A DNA stretch of 15,384 bases from an uncultured Lachnospiraceae bacterium (lineage in GTDB: Bacteria; Bacillota; Clostridia; Lachnospirales; Lachnospiraceae). The stretch spans positions 1 to 15,384 of the forward strand of contig CAJUSO010000064.1 of NCBI GenBank assembly GCA_910588965.1, written 5' to 3'. Position 1 is the first letter of the stretch; each line of letters opens with the position of its first letter. Below, piece by piece: positions 7,368 to 15,086 of the stretch. Under the pieces are notes generated by a model. It was given only the letters and a program-made list of their open reading frames with translations, was not told the origin of the DNA and did no database searches. Made by a program: the position numbers and the translations under genes.

Positions 7368-7372
7368 GAGGA
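7368..7372 (+). promoter_or_regulatory. Ribosome binding site that sets the start at 7377
   Basis: GGAGG lies four bases before the ATG at 7377. The open frame extends upstream to a TTG at 7305 and an ATG at 7365, but neither has a good ribosome site, and the ATG at 7365 directly abuts this GGAGG. The 24 extra residues also look unlike the N-terminus of an SDR. Confidence 0.75.
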
Positions 7373-7376
7373 AGCA

Positions 7377-8432
7377 ATGCTGGAATTGGACAAGGTGATA
7401 CTGGAAGATTTGGAGAATGTCTACCAAAGGGGCATTCACTGGGAGAAATTTCGGGATGCCTCTGTGTTGGTTACAGGCGCAAATGGGCTGATTGCCACCT
7501 ATATTACTTACATGCTTTTATACCTGAATGAGCGTGCAGGCCTGGGCGTAAAGGTGATTGGCTTGGCCAGGAGCCCAGAAAAGGTAAGGAGCAAGTATGG
7601 CAGCCTGTTGGAACGGGATGACTTGCATATGGTGTACCAGGATGTGACAAAGCCTTTGCAGGTAGACGGGCCGGTTGACTATATTATCCATACGGCAAGC
7701 CCTACCGGCCCCAGGCAGTTTGTAAGTACGCCTGTGGATACGATTTTAGCCAATGTGGGCGGCACATTCCAGCTTCTGGAAGGAGGCAGGGCAAGGGGGA
7801 TGAAGGGCTTCCTGCTCTTATCCACCCGGGAGATTTACGGCAGCGGCAGTAAGGATTTTGTCAGGGAGGGGGATTATGGCGCAGTGGATCCTACCTTGGT
7901 GCGTTCCTGCTATCCGGAGAGCAAGCGCATGTCTGAGACTTTGTGTGCTTCCTACCAGGCGCAGTATGGCGTAGAATGCAGGGTGGTGCGGATTGCCCAC
8001 ACCTATGGGCCTGGGATGGTGCTGCGGGACGGCAGGGTCGTAGGGGACTTCCTGGGAAATGTGGTAGATGGGAAAGATATTACCATGAACAGCGATGGGA
8101 GCGGTACTCTGGCCCTGACGTATATCGGGGACGTCCTGGCTGGGATTATGCAGGCAGCCTGCAACTTTCAGGAGTTTGTGTATAATATTTCGAACAGTGA
8201 GGAAACCATTTCTGTCAAGGGGCTAGCCGAAACTTTGTGCAGCCTATTCCAGGAAAAGGGGATTAAGCCGCGGTTCCAGGCAGCGACAGAACAAGAGAAG
8301 GCAGGATACCTTGCCAATAAGCTGGGCTTTCTGGATTCTGCAAAAGCGGCAGGGGAAGGCTGGGAAGTCCAGACGTCCCTGGCAGAAGGCATGAAGCGGA
8401 CGGCCCAGTATTTCAGCAGGCAAGGGAAATAG
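7377..8432 (+). CDS. NAD-dependent epimerase/dehydratase (extended SDR)
   Basis: This 351-residue protein (from the ATG at 7377) is an extended short-chain dehydrogenase of the kind that alters nucleotide sugars, like UDP-glucuronate decarboxylase or dTDP-glucose 4,6-dehydratase. A Rossmann motif TGANGLIA (33-40) is seen; the third Gly of GxxGxxG is Ala. The active site has Ser149 in LLSTREIYG and the Y179-P-E-S-K183 pair. HTYGPGM and the Asp-rich YIGD (near 246) segments are typical substrate-side motifs. It follows licD and the cytidylyltransferase, which suggests it prepares or remodels the CDP-activated donor or another sugar for the same polymer. It is not a TarJ-type medium-chain reductase. 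The substrate is unknown. About 300 bases of repeats separate it from the export genes. Confidence 0.85.
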   Translation: MLELDKVILEDLENVYQRGIHWEKFRDASVLVTGANGLIATYITYMLLYLNERAGLGVKVIGLARSPEKVRSKYGSLLERDDLHMVYQDVTKPLQVDGPVDYIIHTASPTGPRQFVSTPVDTILANVGGTFQLLEGGRARGMKGFLLLSTREIYGSGSKDFVREGDYGAVDPTLVRSCYPESKRMSETLCASYQAQYGVECRVVRIAHTYGPGMVLRDGRVVGDFLGNVVDGKDITMNSDGSGTLALTYIGDVLAGIMQAACNFQEFVYNISNSEETISVKGLAETLCSLFQEKGIKPRFQAATEQEKAGYLANKLGFLDSAKAAGEGWEVQTSLAEGMKRTAQYFSRQGK

Positions 8433-8444
8433 GGCAGGAGCCCG

Positions 8445-8686
8445 GCATGGAAGCAGGCAAACAAGCAATGTAGCGGTCAGGGCCTGTAAGGCGGAAGGCA
8501 GCATGGAAGCAGGCAAACGAGCAATGTAGCGGTCAGGGCCTGTAAGGCGGAAGGCAGCATGGAAGCAGGCATGGCAAACAATGTAGCGGGAAGGGCCAAT
8601 AAGGCAGAACGCGGCATGGTTGCAGGCAGGGGATGTAATGCATAAGGCAGGCAATGTAGCGGGCAGGGCCTGTAAGATGGCAGCCG
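8445..8686 (+). repeat. Intergenic tandem repeat, about 56-bp unit, four copies
   Basis: The gene-free stretch 8433-8737 is filled by a tandem repeat. Each unit starts with GCATGG (once GCATGGT) and contains GCAATGTAGCGG and GGGCCTGTAAGG. Units are 8445-8500 (56), 8501-8556 (56), 8557-8613 (57) and 8614-8686 (73, with an insertion); GCTATGG at 8687 may begin a decayed fifth. The first two differ at one base of 56; the others are more diverged. GCCTGTAAGGC inside units 1 and 2 can form a tiny hairpin. The period is not a multiple of three, so the repeat is not protein-coding on either strand. Confidence 0.9.
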
Positions 8687-8737
8687 GCTATGGGGAAGTG
8701 TTAATGCAGGAGAGGAACGTATAGAAAGAGAAAAGGC

Positions 8738-9520
8738 ATGAGGAAATTTTGGAAGAATATAAAACGGTATAAAAGCTATATAATATATGCGACGAAAGCG
8801 AATCTTAAGTCGGAAGTGGCCGGCTCTTATCTGAATTGGCTGTGGTGGATTTTGGATCCGTTATTGTTTATGTTGGTATATTCTTTTGTAGCTTTGATTG
8901 TTTTTGGGAAAGGGGAGCCATATTTTCCTGTTTTTGTGTTTATAGGGCTTAATTCATGGAATTTTTTCAATAAAAGCGTGAACCGGAGCGTTAAGATCAT
9001 CCGTACTTACAAAGGGACGATATCGAAGGTCTATATCCCGAAGTATGTATTAATCCTAATTGCCATGATGGAGAACTTGTTTAAGATGGCCGTGGCGTTT
9101 GTATGGGTATTGGTGATGCTGCCAATCTACAGGGTTCCTGTTTCCTGGCATATGGTAAATGCAATCCCAATCTTTTTAACAATGGCTGTATTTACCTTTG
9201 GGTGCAGCAGCATTATGCTGCATGCAGGGGTATATATAGCAGATTTGTCTAACATCATTACTGTGCTGCTGCGCCTGGTGTTCTATATGTCAGGGATTTT
9301 CTATAGCATCAGCAACCGGGTGGAGGAACCTTATGGCACCTACCTTTTGAACCTCAACCCCATGGCATTCCTGATTAATGGGCTGAGGGAAAGCCTGCTG
9401 TATAACCATATGGTGAATTACGGGATGCTGTCTGTAATCTTTCTGATAGGCTGTATCTTGTCCGTAATCGGGATTAAGACAATTGATAAGCATGAGAATA
9501 GTTACGTGAAGGTGATATAA
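8738..9520 (+). CDS. ABC-2 type polysaccharide/teichoic acid export permease (TagG/Wzm-like)
   Basis: This 260-residue membrane protein is the permease half of an ABC exporter that carries lipid-linked polymer across the cytoplasmic membrane. Six hydrophobic segments are visible at about 34-56, 61-77, 104-130, 139-165, 171-191 and 228-248, after an amphipathic basic N-terminus. The motif YLNWLWWILDPLL (31-43) and the NPMAFLINGLRESLL stretch (207-221) are typical of the TagG/Wzm group. Length is normal for the family. ATG follows AGAAAAGGC. Its TAA stop overlaps the ATG of the ATPase gene by one base (TAATG), implying translational coupling and a stoichiometric complex. Confidence 0.92.
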   Translation: MRKFWKNIKRYKSYIIYATKANLKSEVAGSYLNWLWWILDPLLFMLVYSFVALIVFGKGEPYFPVFVFIGLNSWNFFNKSVNRSVKIIRTYKGTISKVYIPKYVLILIAMMENLFKMAVAFVWVLVMLPIYRVPVSWHMVNAIPIFLTMAVFTFGCSSIMLHAGVYIADLSNIITVLLRLVFYMSGIFYSISNRVEEPYGTYLLNLNPMAFLINGLRESLLYNHMVNYGMLSVIFLIGCILSVIGIKTIDKHENSYVKVI

Positions 9521-11385
9521 TGAATGCGATTGAAGTACGGGACCTCCATATCTCATATAAGACCATAAAAGCAAAATCCATAAAAAAGACCTTGTTTTCC
9601 TTGAAAAAGTCTACGACTGACCGCTTTGAGGCTGTCAGGGGCGTGTCTTTTGATATCAAGAAAGGCGAGATTGTAGGCCTGATTGGCAAGAACGGAAGCG
9701 GGAAATCTACGCTGCTGCGTTCCTTAGCAGGGATATTCTCCCCCGATTCCGGGGTGATAGAGACAAACGGGAACAATGTGTCGCTCTTGTCCATTGGCGT
9801 TGGGTTCCAGAATGAACTGACAGGGAGGGACAATATTTTCCTGTCAGGGCTTTTGCTGGGATTTACCAAGGAGCAGATCCAGGAAAAATATGAAGAGATT
9901 GTGCGTTTCTCAGAATTGGGAGATTTTATCAATGCCCCGGTGAAGACTTATTCCAGCGGGATGCATTCGAAGCTGGCTTTTTCCATTACGGCAGTCCTGG
10001 AAACAGATATTATGCTGATTGATGAGATTTTGAGCGTGGGCGACCGTAAGTTTAAGAAAAAGAGCTATGCTAAGATGCAGGAGCTGATTTCGAACGAAGA
10101 CAGGACCGTTATGATTGTATCCCATAGCGCTGATACCATCAAGAAGCTCTGTAACCGGGTAATATGGCTGAATGACGGGAAGATTGTGGCTGATGGGGAG
10201 ACCAGTGAGACCCTCAAGCAGTACAACGAATATATGGATTACCAAGAGGCGCTTATGGCCAAGGCAGATAAAGCGTATTGGTACAATAAGGTAGAGGTAA
10301 AGGAGAAGCAAATATTGCTGTATCCGACGTTTGCCAGGTATTGCGACGACATCCGTTACCTGTGTAAATATATCCTGAAGCATTGCCCGGATTGGGAAGT
10401 GGTCTGGGTCAAGCGCAGGGAGAATGAGAAAATCGGGATTTCCTCGGAGCGGCTGAGGATGGTGCTGGAGAAGACCCCGGAGTTTTACCGGGCAATTTAT
10501 AGTTCGAAAATCATCCTGGATGACGGCATGAATATGGCGAAGGAAGACATCAAGAAACATGCGGAGCAGAGGTTCTATAAAATCTTAAGAGGGTCTTTGG
10601 GGATTAAGGATGTCAGCCGGGAGCCCCTTTCCCAACGGAAGAAAATCCGGAGCGGGAGGATGGTGGACTACTGTATTTCCAACAGCGCGTTTGAAACTGA
10701 GGCTTACCGCAGTTCTTTTTGGAAAGAAAATAAGGTGTTGGAGATTGGCCATCCTAGGAATGACGCCCTGTTTGCAGAAGGTCCCGCAAGGGAAGAGCAG
10801 ATAGCCAGGGTACGAAGGACTTATAAAATCCCAGAGGGCAGCAAGATTGCGCTGTATGCCCCCACCTACCGGGAGAAATCCATGGATCCCAAGGACTGGG
10901 AGCAGATAGATTTTGGGCGGCTTAAGGAAGCGCTTTCCCAACGGTTTGGCGGTACGTTCACGATTTTGGCCAGGACCCATCGGAAAGATAGGGGGAAATG
11001 GCCGGAGGTGGAAAAAGCGCCTGGGGTGGTTAACGTGAATAACTATCCGGAGCTTACGGAACTTATGCTGTCCTGCGACGTGGCCATTACAGACTATTCC
11101 AGTTGGATTTATGACTTCCTGATCTTAGGGCGCCCGGGCTTTCTTTATGCGCCGAATGCCCAGGAATACCATGAAAAACGGGGCTTATATTATCCGCTGG
11201 AGGAGACGCCTTTTCCTGTCGCGGCCAATATGGAAGGGCTTGTGAAGAACATACGGGAGTTTGAGGAAGAAGGGTTCCAGGAGAAGGCAAAGGCCTTCCT
11301 GGAGGAAAAGGGCTGCCGGGAAAATGGGACGGCCTGTGAATCCCTGGTGGCGCATTTCAGGGGAGAAATGGGGGAAAGAGGATAA
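9520..11385 (+). CDS. Fusion of TagH/Wzt-like ABC ATPase with a CDP-glycerol glycerophosphotransferase-like domain
   Basis: The 621-residue protein has two parts. Residues 1-240 are a complete ABC ATPase: Walker A GKNGSGKST (56-64), Q-loop Q97, signature YSSGM (144-148), Walker B MLIDE (165-169) and H-loop His202. It would power the permease encoded just upstream. Residues about 262-615 are a PF04464-type transferase domain: ISNSAFETEAYR (386-397), GHPRND (410-415), LYAPTYR (445-451), ARTHRK (484-489, second conserved His487), ITDYSSWIYDF (523-533) and YYPLEETPFP. At the first catalytic-type position, however, where sister proteins read TMHGSLG, this one reads ILRGSLG with Arg357. Transferase activity is therefore doubtful; the domain may bind the polymer end, as the C-terminal domain of some Wzt proteins does. 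No membrane-anchor-like basic stretch precedes the domain. A strong terminator follows. Confidence 0.88.
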   Translation: MNAIEVRDLHISYKTIKAKSIKKTLFSLKKSTTDRFEAVRGVSFDIKKGEIVGLIGKNGSGKSTLLRSLAGIFSPDSGVIETNGNNVSLLSIGVGFQNELTGRDNIFLSGLLLGFTKEQIQEKYEEIVRFSELGDFINAPVKTYSSGMHSKLAFSITAVLETDIMLIDEILSVGDRKFKKKSYAKMQELISNEDRTVMIVSHSADTIKKLCNRVIWLNDGKIVADGETSETLKQYNEYMDYQEALMAKADKAYWYNKVEVKEKQILLYPTFARYCDDIRYLCKYILKHCPDWEVVWVKRRENEKIGISSERLRMVLEKTPEFYRAIYSSKIILDDGMNMAKEDIKKHAEQRFYKILRGSLGIKDVSREPLSQRKKIRSGRMVDYCISNSAFETEAYRSSFWKENKVLEIGHPRNDALFAEGPAREEQIARVRRTYKIPEGSKIALYAPTYREKSMDPKDWEQIDFGRLKEALSQRFGGTFTILARTHRKDRGKWPEVEKAPGVVNVNNYPELTELMLSCDVAITDYSSWIYDFLILGRPGFLYAPNAQEYHEKRGLYYPLEETPFPVAANMEGLVKNIREFEEEGFQEKAKAFLEEKGCRENGTACESLVAHFRGEMGERG

Positions 11386-11389
11386 AAAT

Positions 11390-11428
11390 AAGGGCTGCCC
11401 GCCAGTGCAAAGGCGCGGCAGCCCTTTT
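11390..11428. terminator. Shared bidirectional terminator between convergent operons
   Basis: AAGGGCTGCC (11390-11399) pairs with GGCAGCCCTT (11417-11426), and CGCC/GGCG extends the stem inside, leaving one bulged C. TTTT follows on the plus strand, and the A-rich stretch 11383-11389 gives a U-rich tail on the minus strand. It lies just after the stop at 11385 and about 55 bases past the minus-strand stop at 11484, so it can end both operons. Confidence 0.85.
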
Positions 11429-11483
11429 CGTGCAGCCATATGCTTTATCCAGAAAGCCCTCCGGGCAGGATGGGAAGATAAGG

Positions 11484-12716
11484 CTATGCCTTGCCAAGCT
11501 TCTGTATGACGGACAATATCTGTTCTTCCAGATTCTGGTAAACGGACATCTTGTACCCTTCGTCCATCTGGTAAGGCTTGGCGCCGCATAATTTTTGGAA
11601 GATGATGTCGGCCTTAAACTGGTCTTTTGACAGGAAATTCTGGGGCATGCCGATTTCCTTGCCAAAAAGGGGCTGCTTCCGGTTCCACACAAGGCTTACA
11701 TTGGGGATGCCCAATACGGAGCCAATAATGGATGCATGCAGGCGGACAGCCATAAACCTCTGGTATCCGGCAATGGTTTCCACAAGCTCTCTGGTGGTAG
11801 AGGGGGCTGCAACGGTCACTTTGTAATCTTTCTCCAGGTCTGGATAGCTTTTGAAGAGCCATTCAATAAACTTGGTGTCTGTCTCAATCCCATTCGAAAA
11901 AAGTTCCACCTGATACCCCTCCTGGAAAAGCTTTTGGATTAACTCGTAGTAAACGACGCCCAAGGTTTGGCGGTTCACGTCTTTATAAAGGTATTCCTGG
12001 AAGATATTGGTCCGGATTACATTGAGCCCGACTTTCTTGGCGGAAGGGTCTCTTTGGATCTGGTAAGCCTCGGATACCCAAAAGGCCGGGTCACATACGC
12101 TCCGTACGGTAATATCGGGGTTGTCGATATAGCAGTTCCGCAGCATGGCAAAGTCGTCCCGGGTAGAGGCATATTTCACGCAGTCCCGGTTGATAGCGTC
12201 TTTTAGCATCTGGCATTCCTGGTCATATTCGCTGTACCCTTCAATCCCCTGGGCATTGAGCAGGACAGGTATGCCCTTTGCCTGGGCATACTTTGTAATA
12301 TCGTCCAATAGGAAGTGGAAATTCTGCTGATGGAACTTAATCAGGCCGCCGCCGCCAAAAATAATCATATCAGCCCCCTTTAGCTTAGGCTTTTCCTGGC
12401 GGGCATAGTATTTGTACCGGTCCGTCATGCGCCACTGGGCCCGCAGGAGGCTCCTGGCGGCCATTGGGAGGCAATGGGAAAAGAACGCGGTCTTGGCCAG
12501 CCGTTTCATCCCGCCCATCAGGAGCCGCTTTACCCCCCGCCGGCCGTCATGGGGGGTACGGCCTTTATAGGAGCTGATATCAATGGGGACCAGCGTGTAA
12601 TCCTGGATGTGGTTCTTCTTAAGGATATCTTCTGTAATATACTTTGCCGTCTCGTAAATGACAAGGTCTCCCAGGTTGGGGACGTCTAAATAGATAAAAG
12701 CGATATTTATTCCCAT
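11484..12716 (-). CDS. Polysaccharide pyruvyltransferase family protein
   Basis: This 410-residue protein belongs to the PF04230 family (CsaB/WcaK-like), which moves pyruvate from phosphoenolpyruvate onto a sugar as a ketal, adding negative charge to surface polymers. Motifs seen are NLGDLVIYE (14-22), MIIFGGGGLIKF (117-128), LLNAQGI (152-158), STRDDFAMLRN (184-194) and the C-terminal AVRLHASIIGSVLGIP (323-338), whose RLH is highly conserved. It starts two bases after the stop of the upstream fusion gene, with its ribosome site AAAGGA inside that gene's end, so the two are coupled. No membrane segment is seen; it should be cytoplasmic. Some PF04230 members have no proven pyruvyl activity, so the reaction is inferred from the family. 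Some members also act in exopolysaccharide rather than teichoic acid pathways. Confidence 0.85.
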   Translation of the reverse strand: MGINIAFIYLDVPNLGDLVIYETAKYITEDILKKNHIQDYTLVPIDISSYKGRTPHDGRRGVKRLLMGGMKRLAKTAFFSHCLPMAARSLLRAQWRMTDRYKYYARQEKPKLKGADMIIFGGGGLIKFHQQNFHFLLDDITKYAQAKGIPVLLNAQGIEGYSEYDQECQMLKDAINRDCVKYASTRDDFAMLRNCYIDNPDITVRSVCDPAFWVSEAYQIQRDPSAKKVGLNVIRTNIFQEYLYKDVNRQTLGVVYYELIQKLFQEGYQVELFSNGIETDTKFIEWLFKSYPDLEKDYKVTVAAPSTTRELVETIAGYQRFMAVRLHASIIGSVLGIPNVSLVWNRKQPLFGKEIGMPQNFLSKDQFKADIIFQKLCGAKPYQMDEGYKMSVYQNLEEQILSVIQKLGKA

Positions 12717-12718
12717 AA

Positions 12719-15070
12719 TTATCCTTTCTCGGCCAAATCCCGGAGCATGTCCACGATGTGCCTGGATGCATGCCCGTCATCTATGCATCCCCTTGCTTTT
12801 AAAAACTTGTCTGTTGCGGCCTTGAACTTGCCTGTGTCAAAAGCGAGGATGTTTTCCACAAGGGAAGCATTGCTGCAGCAGATAGGGAAGGGGGTTTCCT
12901 CAAGCGGGTAGTAGAAGCCCCGGTTATCGTGGTAGGAATCTAAATCAGGCGTGTACAAAAGCCCAGGCTTGTAGGTCAGCACATAGTCGCAGATCCAGCT
13001 GGAATAATCGGTAATCCCCATGTCAATAGCCATCATCAATTCCTGGATGTCTGGGTAATGGTTTGCATCCAGCACATAAGGAAGCTTGCTGACGGCAGAC
13101 TTCTTGATGCTGGAATGGTGGGCGCGGTTCAGGATAAGCCATTCGCCGCCAAAGCGTTTTTCTAAGGCCTCCTTCAGCCTGCAAAAGTCAATGGGTTCAA
13201 ATGCAACATCTTCCTGGTCTTTGCGGAAGGTAGGGGCATAGAGGGCCAGATGCGCATTGGCGCTGGCTTCAAAATAAGCGCACACTTTCTGTTTTATCCC
13301 GGCAATTTCTTTATTCTCAATGAAAAAAATGTCATTCCTGGCATGGCCCAGTTCCTCGATACGGCTGTTGGGCCAGAAGGAAGTCCGGTATACCATGGTT
13401 TCAAAGCTGCTGTTGGAAATGCAGATATCGGTTAACTCACCGCATAGGAATCCTTTTGCATTCCGTTTCCCGTCATGTACCGCATCAGGGCCGATTTTTT
13501 TCAGGCCCAGGGAGCCATGCATGGTCTGTACATAGGTCTGGCCAGGCTTCTTGTCTACAAATCCCTTCGGGAAATTAAAGGCGTTGTCAATCCAGATCTG
13601 TGCCCGGCTTAAAGCATCGTAATATTCCTTGGTATTAAACCGGACCAGCTTTATCCCTGGCGGGAAGGAGCCTTCCGTCTTGCCTGGCTTGCCTAAGGTA
13701 ACCCAGACCTGTTTCCAGGGAAGTCCCTGCCGGAGGATTTCCTGGCTGATGTATTTGGGGTTGCAAGTGTAATCGCCCTGGAAAGGGAAGAACATGATGT
13801 TCCCTTTTTCGATGGGGTTCTTGCGCATGGTGCGGGCATAAAAGTGCCGGATATAAAACTGGAACAGCATGGATTTTGCCTTACGCACGGGGCGGAAGAG
13901 TTTTTTCTTTAATTTACGGAAGCTGGTTTTCAGGCCTTTACTAAACTTTTTTATTTTCTTATTGCAGCGCCTGAAAAATTTCTTGCCTTTGGCGGGAAGC
14001 TTCCGTGACTTTTTCATCATATTGAAGAACGGGCGGGCAGCCTTAATCCACAGCAGGTCCTCATGGGTCTTCCGGCGGGGCTTGGGGTAGTCCTGGGTAA
14101 ACTGGGCTTTCCAGCGGTCAATATCATCTTGGCGCAGGTGGATGTCCGTGACAATTTCCCCCTGTATCATCCCAGCTAGCTTTTCGGGGATTTCGTTCCG
14201 TTCGCAGATACAGAGGTTGTTGGTGTCATGGAAGCCCCTTGCCCTGTGGTCAATGGCAATAATGATGCTGCGTACCTTGTGCTGGATGGCGTAGACGCCG
14301 CCATGGAGCCTTGTCCCCACGTAGTCGATATCCCCGGAATCCAGGACATTCTGGTATTGCTTTAGGGAACATACGCGCCTGATGTCCCCAATGCCTTCGA
14401 AAGTATCCAGGTAAGGCCCGTCTGCACTGGTCTGTTCCCAAAAATAAAGTTCCTTATAATTCTCCCTCAGGATACGGATCAATTCCTGGTCCATTGCGCG
14501 GTTCTGCTGGGGCTTGTACCCGCTTAGGCTGAAGATAACGCGGCTGGCCTTCTGGGTGGGGATCTGCCGGCAGAATTCCGGCGTCATCTTCCATAGGGTG
14601 GGGCAGCCTGTGTTGATTGCCAGGAACCCTACGCCTTCCAGCAGGCGTTTGCTTTCTTCATCCCTTACGCTGTGGTAGAAGTCCGGGCGTAGGATCCGTT
14701 TGTATATTTTCTTGGTATGGCGGGTGGTCTTGCCTTCACGTAATGTTGTGCCCACGCCGGCCATGATACAGTTGTCATAGAGCCAGCAGTCCATTCTGCC
14801 GATTGGCCACTGGGCCTGTGTCCGCCAGATATCACGGCTTAATAAGTTCGTGCCCATGATAAGCTTGAAGTCGGCATCGTAAGCGAATTGGATCTTGGGG
14901 TTCTCAGTGACGTACCGCATCCTGGGCAGGTTCTTGACATGCGTGCCGAAACGCATGATGAAGCTGTTATCCAGCAAGAATGCCAGCTGTTCTTCCAGGC
15001 ACTGCAGGATAATTTCATCGCCAAGATTCGTTGTGCCGATTGCTGTGTCAAATACGACTACTCTTTTCAT
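12719..15070 (-). CDS. Fusion of polysaccharide pyruvyltransferase domain with CDP-glycerol glycerophosphotransferase domain
   Basis: The 783-residue protein joins two enzymes. Residues 1-330 resemble PF04230 pyruvyltransferases: TTNLGDEI (13-20), HSVRDEESKRLL (133-144) and VGTRLHGGVYAI (251-262). The glycine-rich loop of the neighbour is replaced by AGVGTTLRE (104-112). A very basic linker (about 332-400) follows, like the N-terminal anchor of the 4434 protein. Residues about 420-783 are a PF04464 polyol-phosphotransferase: TMHGSLGLKK (516-525, His518), ISNSSFETMVYR (551-562), GHARND (575-580), LYAPTFR (610-616), NRAHH (648-652, His651), ITDYSSWICDY (686-696) and YYPLEETPFP. Both conserved His residues are kept, so the transferase half looks active. 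The start at 15070 is chosen over 15094 because the intervening codons are the ribosome site itself. It is first in a two-gene minus-strand operon. Confidence 0.87.
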   Translation of the reverse strand: MKRVVVFDTAIGTTNLGDEIILQCLEEQLAFLLDNSFIMRFGTHVKNLPRMRYVTENPKIQFAYDADFKLIMGTNLLSRDIWRTQAQWPIGRMDCWLYDNCIMAGVGTTLREGKTTRHTKKIYKRILRPDFYHSVRDEESKRLLEGVGFLAINTGCPTLWKMTPEFCRQIPTQKASRVIFSLSGYKPQQNRAMDQELIRILRENYKELYFWEQTSADGPYLDTFEGIGDIRRVCSLKQYQNVLDSGDIDYVGTRLHGGVYAIQHKVRSIIIAIDHRARGFHDTNNLCICERNEIPEKLAGMIQGEIVTDIHLRQDDIDRWKAQFTQDYPKPRRKTHEDLLWIKAARPFFNMMKKSRKLPAKGKKFFRRCNKKIKKFSKGLKTSFRKLKKKLFRPVRKAKSMLFQFYIRHFYARTMRKNPIEKGNIMFFPFQGDYTCNPKYISQEILRQGLPWKQVWVTLGKPGKTEGSFPPGIKLVRFNTKEYYDALSRAQIWIDNAFNFPKGFVDKKPGQTYVQTMHGSLGLKKIGPDAVHDGKRNAKGFLCGELTDICISNSSFETMVYRTSFWPNSRIEELGHARNDIFFIENKEIAGIKQKVCAYFEASANAHLALYAPTFRKDQEDVAFEPIDFCRLKEALEKRFGGEWLILNRAHHSSIKKSAVSKLPYVLDANHYPDIQELMMAIDMGITDYSSWICDYVLTYKPGLLYTPDLDSYHDNRGFYYPLEETPFPICCSNASLVENILAFDTGKFKAATDKFLKARGCIDDGHASRHIVDMLRDLAEKG

Positions 15071-15078
15071 AAAATATT

Positions 15079-15086
15079 CCTCTCCT
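15079..15086 (-). promoter_or_regulatory. Ribosome binding site that sets the start at 15070
   Basis: On the minus strand AGGAGAGG lies eight bases before ATG AAA AGA. The longer frame beginning at 15094 would translate this site as VGEE, which is typical of an overcalled start. From 15070 the protein begins MKRVVVFDTA, a normal Rossmann-type first strand. Confidence 0.8.

Noticed and set aside
7305..7376. TTG start at 7305 or ATG at 7365 for the SDR
   Set aside because: Neither has a suitable ribosome site; GGAGG four bases before the ATG at 7377 fits, and the extra residues are unlike the family.
8244..8654. Minus-strand frame of 136 codons running through the tandem repeat
   Set aside because: The 56-base period shifts frame each unit, so no repeated peptide is conserved, and it overlaps the end of the SDR gene.
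8445..8686. CRISPR array
   Set aside because: Whole units repeat end to end without unique spacers, unit length drifts, and no cas gene is present.
9910..10560. Minus-strand frame of 216 codons opposite the ABC ATPase fusion
   Set aside because: It is a shadow of the Walker B and linker region, with no recognisable domain and lying against the operon direction.
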